Assembly (NCBI GenBank): GCA_947359465.1
Contig: OX375882.1
Coordinates: 57,313,709 to 57,377,708, forward strand
Source of the DNA: Metellina segmentata
Taxonomy: Eukaryota > Arthropoda > Arachnida > Araneae > Tetragnathidae
DNA: 64,000 nt
Direction of reading: 5' to 3'
The position numbers and the translations under genes were made by a program. The notes beneath the pieces were generated by a model, which was given only the letters and a program-made list of their open reading frames with translations, did no database searches and had not been told where the DNA came from. This document shows positions 47,893-58,067 of this stretch, piece after piece. The first letter of the stretch is position 1. Each line of letters begins with the position of its first letter.

Positions 47893-48260
47893 GATGAAAT
47901 ATAAATAAGAACCGTTACTTTTGAATAACTATCCCATGTGTTGAAAACTAAATCATAATTGTTACTTTAGAATAATTGTTGCCTGATGAAATATAAATAA
48001 GAATTATAACTTATGAATAATTATGTACTAATGAATAATAAATTAGAAATGTTACTTATGAATAATTATCGGCAAATTAATATAAGTAAGAGATAATTTT
48101 AACTTTTGAATAGTTATTACATGAAAAAAATCGTATTCTTGAAATAATTATCGCCAAATGAAATATAAAAAAATCGAGAGAACTGTTACATTTTTGAATA
48201 ATTATCACCTTCAGAAATATAACAACGAATTGTTATTTTTGAATAAATATAAATTGGTAC
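47893..48260. repeat. Degenerate tandem repeat of about 50-60 bp
   Basis: GAAATATAAATAAGAA, TGTTACTTTTGAATAATTAT and GCCTGAT-like pieces recur six or seven times. Confidence 0.8.
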
Positions 48261-48907
48261 AATATATTCCAGATATTTCACTCATAACAAAACTATAAAT
48301 AGCGGATTATACATAATATATTTAAGGATATGTATGATAACATTGATAGGGATAGCATAAGCGATGTAAGCTCATTTCTGTGACACGTATATGAAATAGA
48401 AAAACAATTATTCTTCTAACGCCTTTACCAATCAGAATCGGTTGCTTCCCAGCAATTTAATTGGCTGAGATGGACATAAGACATGACGGCTTGACATCCA
48501 ATTTTTATAGTTATTAGGAGGTTACCAACGCTGCCGGGCAGAAGTGATAAGGGAGGGGAGTAGATGACACGTTTTTTAACAAGTTGAAGACATTTTTCTG
48601 TAAAAAATGATTACTCGAGGGAGACGTTGTAATGCTGTAGGCTATATTAGCTCTGATTTTGCTGAGTCGCTTTAGTTACTTATCTTTGGGTTCATTAATG
48701 GACCGTGATTGGAGTTTTTTCCCCTGAAATAACACCGACAGTAGACTAAAAACTAGTCGATAAACTATTTATTAATAAAAAGAAACTGGATATTTTATGT
48801 TCGAAAAATAAGTAAAAAGTACTCTCATTATTTTGTTCCTAAATTTAACCTCTATTATTAAATAATAATTTACTCTAACACATTATTTTACTTAGCTTTA
48901 TGAAATA
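48261..48907. other. Spacer, nothing recognised
   Basis: No gene or repeat supported. Confidence 0.4.
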
Positions 48908-50308
48908 CTAGCCACTGCCTGGCCAGCACGGCATTGCCCGTGACAATTATAAAAAGGTCGAAAATGTTGGTTCAAGGGAGGAAAAAAGTAATACATATTC
49001 ATTTTAAAATGTTCTAGATTAAACTGGAAAGTTTGGATTGGACGAAATTCCCAAAACTTTATGACTACCTGTGTATCAAATTTAATTATCATAAAAAAGA
49101 AAAACAATAACGCTCGTCCACACCCGGTGATTGCAACGCAATTCTAAAAACGATCTCAATAGATCATTCTTTGGTCCAGTACGACGTTAATTAAACACCT
49201 ACCAAAATCAAAAATTTAAAACAGTCGCGAAGACGATTCCAAAGCACTTAAAAGTCGTGACGTCATTGTGTAATGCTCATCGACCTTAAAATGAAATAGA
49301 CGGATCATGTGGGCGGAGTCGATGTCGCAAGATCTCTGAAGGGTAAATCACAAATTGACTTATCCGATTGGCTATGGAACCGCAGACTAGTGTTTATAAT
49401 AACGGTGGATTGACATGTTAACCAATTAATAGTTTAGGATTCATACTTTTACCCACAACCACGTGACACATCTTTAAACCAAGCAACTGGAAGAAATAAC
49501 TTGAAATTGCGGTCGCATGCTCAGTCTTTTTCATTTTAAGGTCGATGGTAATGCCTGAATATTCTTATTGCAAAAATAAAAAGTTACAATTGAAAAATTA
49601 TTTATTTAAAGAAAATCAAATGTAAGGTTGTGTAAATCTATCTGGTCCAAAATTTTCCACAGATTTAAAATTCTTGAAATTTTTAATCTATCTTTAACGA
49701 TTCCGATTTTACAAAAAAGAACTAAACAATGCCAGTTTTTTTATTTGTTTTGCTTCCATTCGCTCGAATTGCTTGAGCGTAGTAAATGGAATCTATGTTT
49801 TCTCGTTAACGAAGGTGTATTTCGTATGGGAAGAAAATATAAATGTTACACTTAAAAATTATCCATTTAAAGAAAATCATATTTTTATGTATCTATTGTA
49901 CGATCTATTGTAAAATTTTCCGCAGATTTCAAATCCGTTGAAATTTTAATTCTATCTTTAATCATCTAAGAGATAGAAAAAAGAACCCCTACAAACTCCA
50001 GTTAAAACTTTATTTGTTTTCTTCGTCCACTGAAAGGTCCGTTGTTCGGGAAATCAAACGGAAACGAAAAAAATAAATTGAGAATCTGTCATTTATCTCT
50101 TTATACTGTTGCCATTCTAAGGAAAACAATAATCATTAAATTCCAATAAAGTAATTTTGAGATGTTCTAGATTGAGTTTTACAATTCGGGCTGGACCCAA
50201 AAATCGTAAAGAATTTGGACTACCTGTGTGACAAATTTTATTATTGTAAGTGCCATAGATACTGCAGAACATAGAAACATACAAACATTTGCTTTTATAA
50301 TAGTAGAT
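48908..50308 (-). mobile_element. Helitron-like element, third family, reverse orientation
   Basis: Read on the minus strand it starts TCTACTATTATAAAAGC after A (50308) and ends CCAGGCAGTGGCTAG before T (48908). A CACGG-GCAATG-CCGTG hairpin lies about 20 bases before the end. Two related segments (49015-49090 and 50155-50240, sharing TTCTAGATT, GACTACCTGTGT, AAATTT) and a tandem duplication (49590-49700 and 49855-49970, sharing TTATTTAAAGAAAATCA, AAATTTTCC, CAGATTT) lie inside, plus a nested MITE. No Rep/helicase coding sequence. Confidence 0.6.
49278..49547. mobile_element. MITE with 24-bp terminal repeats and 8-bp target duplication
   Basis: Left end CATCGACCTTAAAATGAAAT, right end (reverse complement) CATCGACCTTAAAATGAAAA, both followed by AGAC. 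Flanks are GTAATGCT (49270-49277) and GTAATGCC (49548-49555). Eight-base duplication suggests a hAT-type origin, though the ends are not the classic hAT form. It lies inside the Helitron-like element at 48908. Confidence 0.85.
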
Positions 50309-50364
50309 TAATCATTTAGAAATTGGACAACGCGCGCAACATGCTCACCAATAAAATCATCTTT

Positions 50365-50425
50365 ATTAGGACCAGCCTTGTTGGGGTTGAGCCTGTAGAT
50401 TGTCGTCAATGTTTGTATTTGTATT
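50365..50425. repeat. Dispersed repeat, inverted partner of 22877
   Basis: GGACCAGCCTTGTTGGGGTT, GAGCCTGTAG and TGTCGTCAATGTTTGTATTT match the reverse complement of 22877-22935. Confidence 0.75.
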
Positions 50426-50454
50426 TGTATTTTTTTTTTCGCAAAGGGATGGGT

Positions 50455-50762
50455 ACTTGAATAATCGCCGCACTAGACACAACGGGCTATTGCGACAGTC
50501 CGGAATCAATCCCGAAGGGAAATATCGGACAAGATCACGTAGTTTAGAACCACGGTCAGATTGTTATGACGGTCAACACCTGAGCTGTCACCTCCCACTC
50601 AAAGCTTCCAAACAACGTCGGCGTGAGGACCTTTGAGGCCATGACGTGTTTAAAGTGTACCATCCCCCTTTGTACACGACGGTCATTGGTTCGATTCAAA
50701 CTCGCAACCTTTAGGTTTCTAATCCGTTACTCTTCAAACCAGACAACCACGGTCCCGATCAA
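50455..50762 (-). mobile_element. Family B SINE, full length
   Basis: Tail (CGCACTAGACACAACGGGC), core (ACCACGGTCAGATTG, GTCAACACCTGAGCTG, GCGTGAGGACC) and the family B head (TTGGTTCGATTCAAACTCGC is the mutated B box region, CAAACCAGACAACCACGGTC the start) are in minus order. Confidence 0.85.
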
Positions 50763-50787
50763 ACCTGGAGTTAATATCTTCTTGACT

Positions 50788-51058
50788 GCCGACCAACCGG
50801 TATAGTGGTTAAGGTGTTAGCCTCTAGATCTGAAGGTCCCCGGTTCGAATCCGGGTTCGGGCATTGATGTTGGTAAGCGTATACCAGCTCAGGTGTTGCT
50901 TCGTCATCTGAACATGGTTCAAAATTACGAAGTATAAATTGTTAGGGGCAATGATGGTCCTCCCACTGGGTGCTCCTTCACAATTGGCCATCACTTCCGG
51001 CCTTGTAGTGGCCAATGACTTCGATCAAATGTGCCCACCAGTAGAAAAAATATATATA
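50788..51058 (+). mobile_element. Family C SINE, full length
   Basis: The family A type head (TAGTGGTTAAGGTG A box, GGTTCGAATCC perfect B box) is joined to the short core and the family C tail (CACTTCCGGCCTTGTAGTGG), ending in A-rich sequence. TTCTTGACT at 50779-50787 and 51059-51067 flanks it. Confidence 0.9.
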
Positions 51059-51067
51059 TTCTTGACT

Positions 51068-52489
51068 AGCACTGAAAAGTCGGTATACACAGTACTGTAA
51101 CATGTGTATTCGAAAAAGGCTTTCATTAAAATCCAGAACACTCCTGTACATGATGGTCTTTGGTTTATCGAATTTTGAACACACAACCCTCCGGATTTTA
51201 ATACGCTACTCTTAAAACCGGATTATTGCAGCCTTTCTTTTTTATAGAAACTTTCTTCTCACCAAATGTACGGGGTATTATAGTTCCAAGTATGAAAGGG
51301 TGAAGGTGATCAAATCGACGTAGTTAAAGTTGATTCAATGCAAGTTGTAATTCTTAATGAATTCCATTTTATGTCGGACAAAGTATACTTGAGTAATTAT
51401 AATTTCTAAAGAAGTCCTATGCCCAATCTATTTAAATTCTGACAGCATAGATATCGACCTATTGTCTATTTGAAAGAAACTATACCTTTTCATCAAACAT
51501 AATTTATTACTAATTATACTTGAAATTCGAAACTAAAATGTCAGGAACGTTGATATTCCACTAATACTGGCGTGGAACTGATCGACAAGTACTACATTGA
51601 AAAGTTATGAACCATTGACATCCATTTACATTTTGTTTTAGCATGACACGCATAATTTAGACACGGGGAAACAGGCAAGCAAGCTAATAAACTGCTCGTT
51701 TGATTTTCAAATGATGAAACTGACCGTCGCGTGATAATAGTTTCGGAAACGATTATGAATACGGATATGCTATGCTCGTTTGAACTTACATGCAGATGAC
51801 GTCGAATCTCCATGGCACGCTCTTACGAATTCTCATGGAAAATATAACTTACGCTCTCCAATCAGAAAGTTAGACCACGCAATAAATTGGTTTGATGCAT
51901 AAATTCGTGCCTTTTTTTGTTTGTTTTGGCAAAAAATTGAAGAAAAATTATTTTATTTTCTAAAAATTACATTTTATTAATATAATATGTACCGTTATGT
52001 TCGATGACCTTTCACCATAGCTCGCGCTCCGATAGATGCATATACCGAGCTCATAGAAGTTCGGAGCTTTCGGGCTAAAGAACTGGTTCAAATGCTGAAA
52101 CTACTTACGGCACGAGGAATCTTCAACGCCACCCTCACCCTGCTTAATACATATATTTTTATGTGTCTGCAAAACATTCTTTCCTTTTCGGAAATAAAAA
52201 AAAATCATAACAAGGCGAAAAATCTCCTTACTTTTTACCATTTTCAATGCTTAATAAAATTTAACAAACTCAACCCAATAACGCAATTTCTTCCCCGAGT
52301 ACCTTACTGAAATTCTTTCTTTCAAACAACAAAACTTCACACTTATGAAGTAGATAACACTTCGTTTTTGCGATGCAGCGCCATCTAGCGACAAAAACGG
52401 GACGAACTGTTGCATCAACTCATACATAATACGTTTCTATCAACAAACAAAAAGAATTTGTAGAGGATACACGTTTATACTTTTATCAA
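51068..52489. other. Spacer with one GC-richer open segment, no gene assigned
   Basis: 52009-52140 is GC-richer and open: read in the frame of the ATG at 52092 it encodes ARAPIDAYTELIEVRSFRA, KELVQMLKLLTARGIFNAT. It follows CCTTTCACCATAG, a possible 3' splice site, but I find no matching donor and recognise no family. The minus strand is also partly open. The rest of the interval is AT-rich with nothing recognised. Confidence 0.3.
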
Positions 52490-52756
52490 CCCTCCGAGAG
52501 GTTTCGACGAGATATCTCGTCCATCACGATCCAACTAATTGTGATAACGAAGAGATATCTCGTCCATCACGATCCAACCAATTGTGATAACAAAGAGATA
52601 TCTCGTCATAAAAATACCACCTATTTTTTTTTTTTTTTTTGTGATGGCCAGATCTTGAGTTCTCAGTTTTCTTCTAAATATAAGATATATCGTTCATCCA
52701 GTTCTAGTGAGTATTTTTCTAATTGTGAAACCATGTTCAGGCAACCCCTAGGAGGG
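52490..52756. mobile_element. TTAA-type MITE with GACGAGATATCTCGTC palindromes
   Basis: It begins CCCTCCGAGAGGTT after TCAA (a mutated TTAA) and ends AACCCCTAGGAGGG before TTAA (52757-52760), giving an inverted repeat of about 14-16 bp with mismatches. Three palindrome units (near 52505, 52549 and 52592) are spaced by CCATCACGATCCAACTAATT-like sequence, about 45 bp apart. A poly-T run separates them from a fourth, degraded one. Confidence 0.75.
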
Positions 52757-52873
52757 TTAAAATCCGAAGTACCAACAGTCTGTTCACAGAAATCTTTATC
52801 GACTGTATATAAATGTAAAAAAATACTTGGACTTGTGTGAAGATACACATTAGTTTTTATCACAAGGGGCAGT

Positions 52874-52954
52874 ATGAGTCTAGAGGAGACGGACAGCAGG
52901 ATACTTTTTGGACCATATGAGATTATAAACAAACAACGGGAAAGTTTGAAAAAG
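52874..52954 (+). CDS. Candidate first coding exon, unrecognised
   Basis: An ATG opens 27 codons (MSLEETDSRILFGPYEI, then INKQRESLKK) that end exactly at AAG|GTAAGT, a consensus 5' splice donor at phase 0. A TATATAA motif lies at about 52806, some 65 bases upstream, at a plausible promoter distance. The composition (charged and hydrophobic residues mixed, no low complexity) looks more protein-like than other short frames here. I do not recognise the protein and see no next exon in the window. The promoter and exon are inference; it could be chance or a scrap of a transposon gene. Confidence 0.3.
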
Positions 52955-53029
52955 GTAAGTATAATTTTGCTGGCAAGACTATACTCGAGTCTTACCTCAA
53001 ATAAATGAAGAAATTGTACGTATTTGGTA

Positions 53030-53268
53030 TTTTAATTAACGTCATCTGGAGCATCGCAACAGGCTATTGGCGATGGCTCAGGATCAAGGGAGAGATCCGA
53101 GGAATACACCACGTAATTTTGAACGGTCAGATGACGAGGTCAACACCTGAGTTTGCACTGTACTCTCCAAACTTTCACATCAAGCTAACATGAGGACATT
53201 TGAGGTCACGACCGATTGTATTCCCCACGTACACGACGATTCAATATAGGTTGGCTGGAATATAGTTA
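53030..53268 (-). mobile_element. SINE, family B-like, partial
   Basis: AATTAACGTCATCTGGAGC, GGCTATTGGCGATGG, CACCACGTAATTTTGAACGG, TCAGATGACGAGGTCAACAC and CTCTCCAAACTTTCACATC are in minus order; the head is mostly lost. Confidence 0.85.
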
Positions 53269-53272
53269 GGTA

Positions 53273-53575
53273 AGTATTTAATTGACATCACACTGGAGCA
53301 CTACAAGGGGCTATTGACGACAGTGCAGCATCAATCTCAAAGAGAAAGACCAGAGGCGAAGAACATGACATTTTTAACAATGGTCAGATGTCGAGGGCAA
53401 CACGTGAGCCGGTACTACACTTTCCTAACTTCCACACCATGCCCATGTGAGGACATTTGAGGCCAGGACAGATTTAACGCAACCAGCTCCCTCTTAAGGC
53501 TATTTTACCTCGCGACCTCCCGATTGCTAATCCGCTGCTCTTCGAAACCGCTGCCCAATCACGAAAGGTAATTGG
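53273..53575 (-). mobile_element. SINE, family B, diverged
   Basis: TTGACATCACACTGGAGC, GGGCTATTGACGACAGTGC, AATGGTCAGATGTCGAGG, TGTGAGGACATTTGAGGCC and the family B head (CCGATTGCTAATCCGCTGC, CTCTTCGAAACCGC) are recognisable. Confidence 0.85.
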
Positions 53576-54000
53576 TAATTAACGTCGTACTAGAGCAACA
53601 CAACGGGCTATTGACGACGGTCCGGGATCAATAACCTAAAGGAAAGATCATAGGACCCAATTACGAAAGGTAATTGATAATTTGTAATTAACGTCGTACT
53701 AGAGCAACACAACGGGCTATTGACGACGGTCCGGGATCAATAACCTAAAGGAAAGATCATAGGACCCAATTACGAAAGGCAATTGATAATTTGTAATTAA
53801 CGTCATACTAGAGCAACACAACGGGCTGTTGACGACGGTCCGGGATCAATAACCTAAAGGAAAGATCATAGGATCCAATTACGAAAGGTAATTGATAATT
53901 TGTAATTAACGTGGTACTAGAGCAACACAATGGGCGGTTGACGACGGTCCGGGATCCATCCTGTAAAGGAAAGATTCAAGGACCAAATCACGAAAGGAAA
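53576..54000. repeat. 109-bp minisatellite made from the SINE tail, four units
   Basis: ACGTCGTACT-type anchors fall at 53582, 53691, 53800 and 53909: exactly 109 bp apart. Each unit is the SINE tail in minus orientation (AGAGCAACACAACGGGCTAT, GACGACGGTCCGGGATC) plus TAATTGATAATTTG linker. The last unit is the most diverged. Confidence 0.97.
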
Positions 54001-54730
54001 AGCGATGATTCGCGATTTTCCAACAAGACATGAAATACCGCCGATACTAACACCGCCATTCTTTCAAAACCAAACAACGACCGTCATACATTCCTCCCAC
54101 TTACACCCCACACCACGAGGGACTCCACCCCCAAATCTACCCCACTTCTCCGAGCAAGCGACGCCATCCTCATTTCAGAAGCCCGCGTCGAGTCAACTCA
54201 ACTCGACCCGAAACGTCCCGGACATCTGTGGCACGTGATCTTGTTCATCCAACCCCCGAAGCAAAAACGACGATGACGCTGATTGGGGTGGAGGGGGGAG
54301 GTTGAATTCACGGGGAAGAGGTCGAAAGGGGATCTCACATGACCCTCCCCCTTCGTTAAAAGCGAAGTGAAGTGTATCCCGTAGATCCCTTCGAGGTATT
54401 TGGTGAGTTATTGAATTTGCCGAGTTTTTCTCTTTCGGTACTTGATACGTTGGGAATACCTTCTGTTGTATCTATTCAAGAGCCAGCTTTTGGCCTTGGA
54501 GTGTTGACTTTCAAGTGAGAAAGGATATTCGCATCGTTGTTCTCACAGCATTTGAGGAGGTCGATATTCGCTTATAACAGTTGCTTGGAAGCCTATTTTA
54601 TTAAGTGTCTATCCAAAAAACTAACCCAGATTTTAAATTTAATACTTTGTGAAATTTTGATACTCTGGATGTGTGTTTAACTTCATTCATTTTAACCCTT
54701 TCAGCGTCATGTTTCCGAGTAGTGAACTAA
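54001..54730. other. GC-richer segment, no gene assigned
   Basis: 54005-54238 is a Pro/Thr/Ser-rich 77-codon open frame in a locally C-rich strand (HSSHLHPTPRGTPPPNLPH). No domain recognised; probably compositional. 54690-54730 (AGCGTCATGTTTCCGAGTAG) is shared with 57999-58022, just upstream of another family B SINE head. Confidence 0.35.
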
Positions 54731-54932
54731 GACCGCGGTGGCCCAGGTAGAAGAATATTGGATTATAAACCAGAGGGATAGTAGTTCGAAACTCGATCAA
54801 ACCAAAGTATGTGGCTGTTAGTGCACGTTAAGTCGGTCGTGGTCTCAAATGCTGTCACGTTGGCGTGATGTGGAAGTTTGGTGAGCGGGTTGTTAGCTGA
54901 AGTATTGACGTTGTCATCTGCCCGTGGATTAA

Positions 54933-57470
54933 CCCTCTGGTTACGGCAGCCGGCCCAAACGGCCGAGATTTCCATGTCCTTTCGTTACGGAGCAGACGGC
55001 CGAAATCCATTACAGTTTCCTTCCCCCTTTTTCTAAGCAACAAAGAGACCTCCTCGTAAATAACCTCTTCACCGATGACAGGGGGATACCGGGGGACCGC
55101 TTTACCTCGAGCTATTACGATTCGTGAAAGACAACTTCCCGCGCGCATTTAAGAAAGAATATTAAAGAATCTACGAAAGAAATATACTCTGTAATTTGTC
55201 TTATTAACTATCAAGATATGTTCATGCAATCTTTTTTTAAATCATGGTATTTTTACAAGTTTAGAAAGCAATGGTTTTTGCCCAACAATGAAATAGTGAA
55301 TGTCGTGTAGTACTGCACCATATAAACGCGTTAAGTAAATAAACGAAAATCATAAAAAAAAACTTATTTTATGTATGGCATCAACACAACCTCCAGAAAA
55401 ATTGTCAATAACCAAAAATAGTTAACAATGCAAGTATCTCAAATAATGAACATAATTTGAAATATATAATTTACAATGAACAAGTGGAATTTTTTAAAGG
55501 TCGTAAACATATAGAAATGTAATTAAAATAATTATCGTTAACTTTACCCGCTCTTAAGAGTGATTTTGTAAATCTAAAAAATTTGCATGTGCTTTTATTT
55601 TTTTTTAAAGTACAAATAAAATTGGAAGCCTTCTAAGTTTGTTAAAATTATGTTTGTACTCTTAAAATCCATAAGTATTTTACGCATAAGTTTTCAACTA
55701 GAAAAACTCCATAAAATTAGTGCGGTATTTTCAATTAAATTCTATTTTTCTAATAATTTTCTCATTGAGCTCATTTGGTACGAACAAATCTCAAAAAGAT
55801 TTTTCATTTCCTATCATTTCATAATTTTTGTGATCATTAAAAAAAAAAATTACTGATAAAATGGCGGAATTTCCAATGCATCATAATATTCTTTGTTCTT
55901 AAGAATGAAGTAATTAGAATTTTATTTCCTTTAACAACTTGTGTGGGAAAATAGAATATTTGCGCCTTGCCGTAGCTCAGAGAGTTGATGGAAGAGGTAA
56001 GGGTCACAGAGGTAGCATGATTTATGCAACCTGATATAAAGCTTGAGTTTTTCATAGAATTAGATAAATTCTATACAGCCAGAATATTTAGTCAGTAATT
56101 TCAATGGTAATTGGTAATTTTTAATTAACGTCGTACTAGAGCAACACAACGGGTTATTGACGATGGTCCAAGATCAATCACCTAGGGGAAAGATCCGAGG
56201 ACAACACCACGTAATTATGAACCACGGTCAGATGACGAGGCAACACCTGAGCTGGCACCCCACTCTCCAAACTTCCACACCAACCCAACGTCAGGACTTT
56301 CGGTCATGACAGATTTTAGGTGCACCAGCCGCCTCTCCACTATACCCTTACAAACATCCATGCCCGAACCGGGATTCGAACCAGGGACCTTCCGATCTAG
56401 AGGCTAACACCTTAATTTCAATGGATTATCATCTTAATAATGCACATTATAAAATAATATTCGCTCAGCGCTATTTTATTTGAGGATATTTAATTAATGA
56501 TGAATGGATTACGAAAAATGCATGTCTAGAAATACTTGCGTGTATTTTGAACTTGTACTAGTATTATGATGTACCAATAATATAGCGTTGTATCAATGTA
56601 CACATTTCAAAGATAAAACAATTAATATTACATTTAAAAATTTATTTCATCATCTATGATTTTGTTTATATTGGAAAAAAGTGTATCAAACCGATTTCCT
56701 CATCAACCAAGGGGATGGTTTATTGATGAATTTCACCTTTTGCAATTAGCTAGGCGGTTTCCCCAAGAGGCATTTTTTATTTCCTTTAATTCAATTCTGC
56801 ATTGGACAGAGAAGGAGGGTGGGATATATTTATGATTCTTGGAAGCAGGTCTTGCAAAAGCATATTGCACATTCCACACTACCACGAACTCTACTATCCG
56901 ATTCATTCACGGCATTTGACACAAGATCTTTTCCTACCATCTAATTTTCTTCTTTTATGTCTATGTGGAGAGGTGGATGGGCTCAAAAATACTCTCCCTC
57001 TTGTTATTCGAATATTTTCTCTCGATATCTGTATTGAAGCAGCACCACCTGCAGTCAGGGAGTAGTCAAGTGCTGAATGCAGCTATTGATAAGCAATCTT
57101 TATTTTTGAGTCGCTTTTTCATACAAAGGATCAGTGCTTGAAGGTACAAGAGAGGAATGACCAAAGAAAAATTATCACTTTCTGCAACTCTTCTAAAGAT
57201 TTCCCACGGTATAAACGACGCCGAGGACAACTCCAGAATCCTTTGAGTTCAAGTGACCATGTCTTAGTTGTTGCCGCCTTTTCAGTGACTCCGGGAAATA
57301 ATTGCGCCTTACAGGCATACCCCGACCCAACAAAAGAGATCCCCAACACTAAGTGATAAGAATTGGCTCGCTCTCCACGCCTCCTGGGGGAAGGCACTAC
57401 GTCGGCCGGTTCGGCCGTCTTCCCGTAACCAAGTGCAAAAACGATATTTCGACCTTCCGTATGTAGAGGG
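54933..57470. mobile_element. TTAA-flanked element (piggyBac-like), non-coding
   Basis: TTAA at 54929-54932 and 57471-57474 flanks 2538 bp whose ends are inverted: CCCTCTGGTTACGGCAG at the left and CCCTCTACATACGGAAG at the right (reverse complement). Subterminal GGCCG-rich sequences occur at both ends (CAGCCGGCCCAAACGGCCG; GTCGGCCGGTTCGGCCGTC). I find no transposase frame; candidate frames at 56802-57065 and 57131-57397 do not resemble piggyBac. The middle is AT-rich and contains a SINE. Confidence 0.8.
56108..56412 (-). mobile_element. Young family A SINE inside the TTAA element
   Basis: Perfect 12-bp duplication TAATTTCAATGG at 56096-56107 and 56413-56424. The sequence is close to consensus throughout, including CCGGGATTCGAACCAGGGAC (B box). 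It is truncated at the head, lacking the first 20-odd bases including most of the A box. Confidence 0.95.
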
Positions 57471-57622
57471 TTAAGACTACGAGGTGTTGTCCTGGGATCT
57501 TTCCTTTCGGGTTTGATCCCAGACCGTAGCCAATACCCCGTTGTGTTTCCCTAGTGGAACGTTAATTGGCCTTACCACCGCCATTGTGAAATAATTGTGT
57601 CAGTAAAATTTCCATTGCATGT

Positions 57623-57920
57623 AGGGTCCGGATGAAGGAGTAACAGATTAACGAGTAACTGGAAGGTTAGGAGTTTGAATCCAACTAAAGCCCATCATGT
57701 GCAAAGCAGGCTGGTGGGTCAAATATACCATGACCTCAAATGTCTTCATTTAATCGTGTAGAAACTTGGAGAGTGGGTTGTCAGATCAAGTGCTGACACC
57801 ATCATCTGACCGCGGTTCACAATTACGAGGTGTCATTGATCTTCCTGTAATCGGTTGACATCGGATCACCGACAATAGCCCTTTGTCTTGCACGAGTAAG
57901 ATGTTAATTGGAATATCTAC
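57623..57920 (+). mobile_element. Family B SINE
   Basis: Head (GGTCCGGATGAAGGAGTAAC, B-box region GAGTTTGAATCC), core (GAAACTTGGAGAGTGGGTTG, CATCTGACCGCGG, TTCACAATTACGAGGTG) and tail (GACAATAGCCC) in plus order. Confidence 0.85.
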
Positions 57921-58067
57921 CTACGAAAAATATTACCAACTTTAATTCAGTTTAAGACTCATATTTTTACTATGGTTGTATATTTTTCGCCTCTTTGAGC
58001 GTCATGTTTCCAAGTAGTATACTAGGACCGCGATACCCCGGTTAGTAGAGTAATAGACTACCATCTC

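Larger units (their letters stand above)
54731..57563 (+). mobile_element. Family B SINE split by a 2.5-kb TTAA element
   Basis: The head and core occupy 54731-54928 (GACCGCGGTGGCCCAGGTAG at the start, TCATCTGCCCGTGG at the break). The tail resumes at 57475 (GACTACGAGGTGTTGTCCTG) and runs to about 57563. Joining the two through a single TTAA gives exactly the spacing of the uninterrupted SINEs. Confidence 0.88.

Noticed and set aside
54005..54238. Pro-rich 77-codon frame as an exon
   Set aside because: Composition bias of a C-rich strand explains it; no domain, splice site pair or homology recognised.
56802..57397. piggyBac transposase inside the TTAA element
   Set aside because: The frames here have no DDD catalytic motifs or the Cys-rich C-terminal finger of piggyBac transposases.
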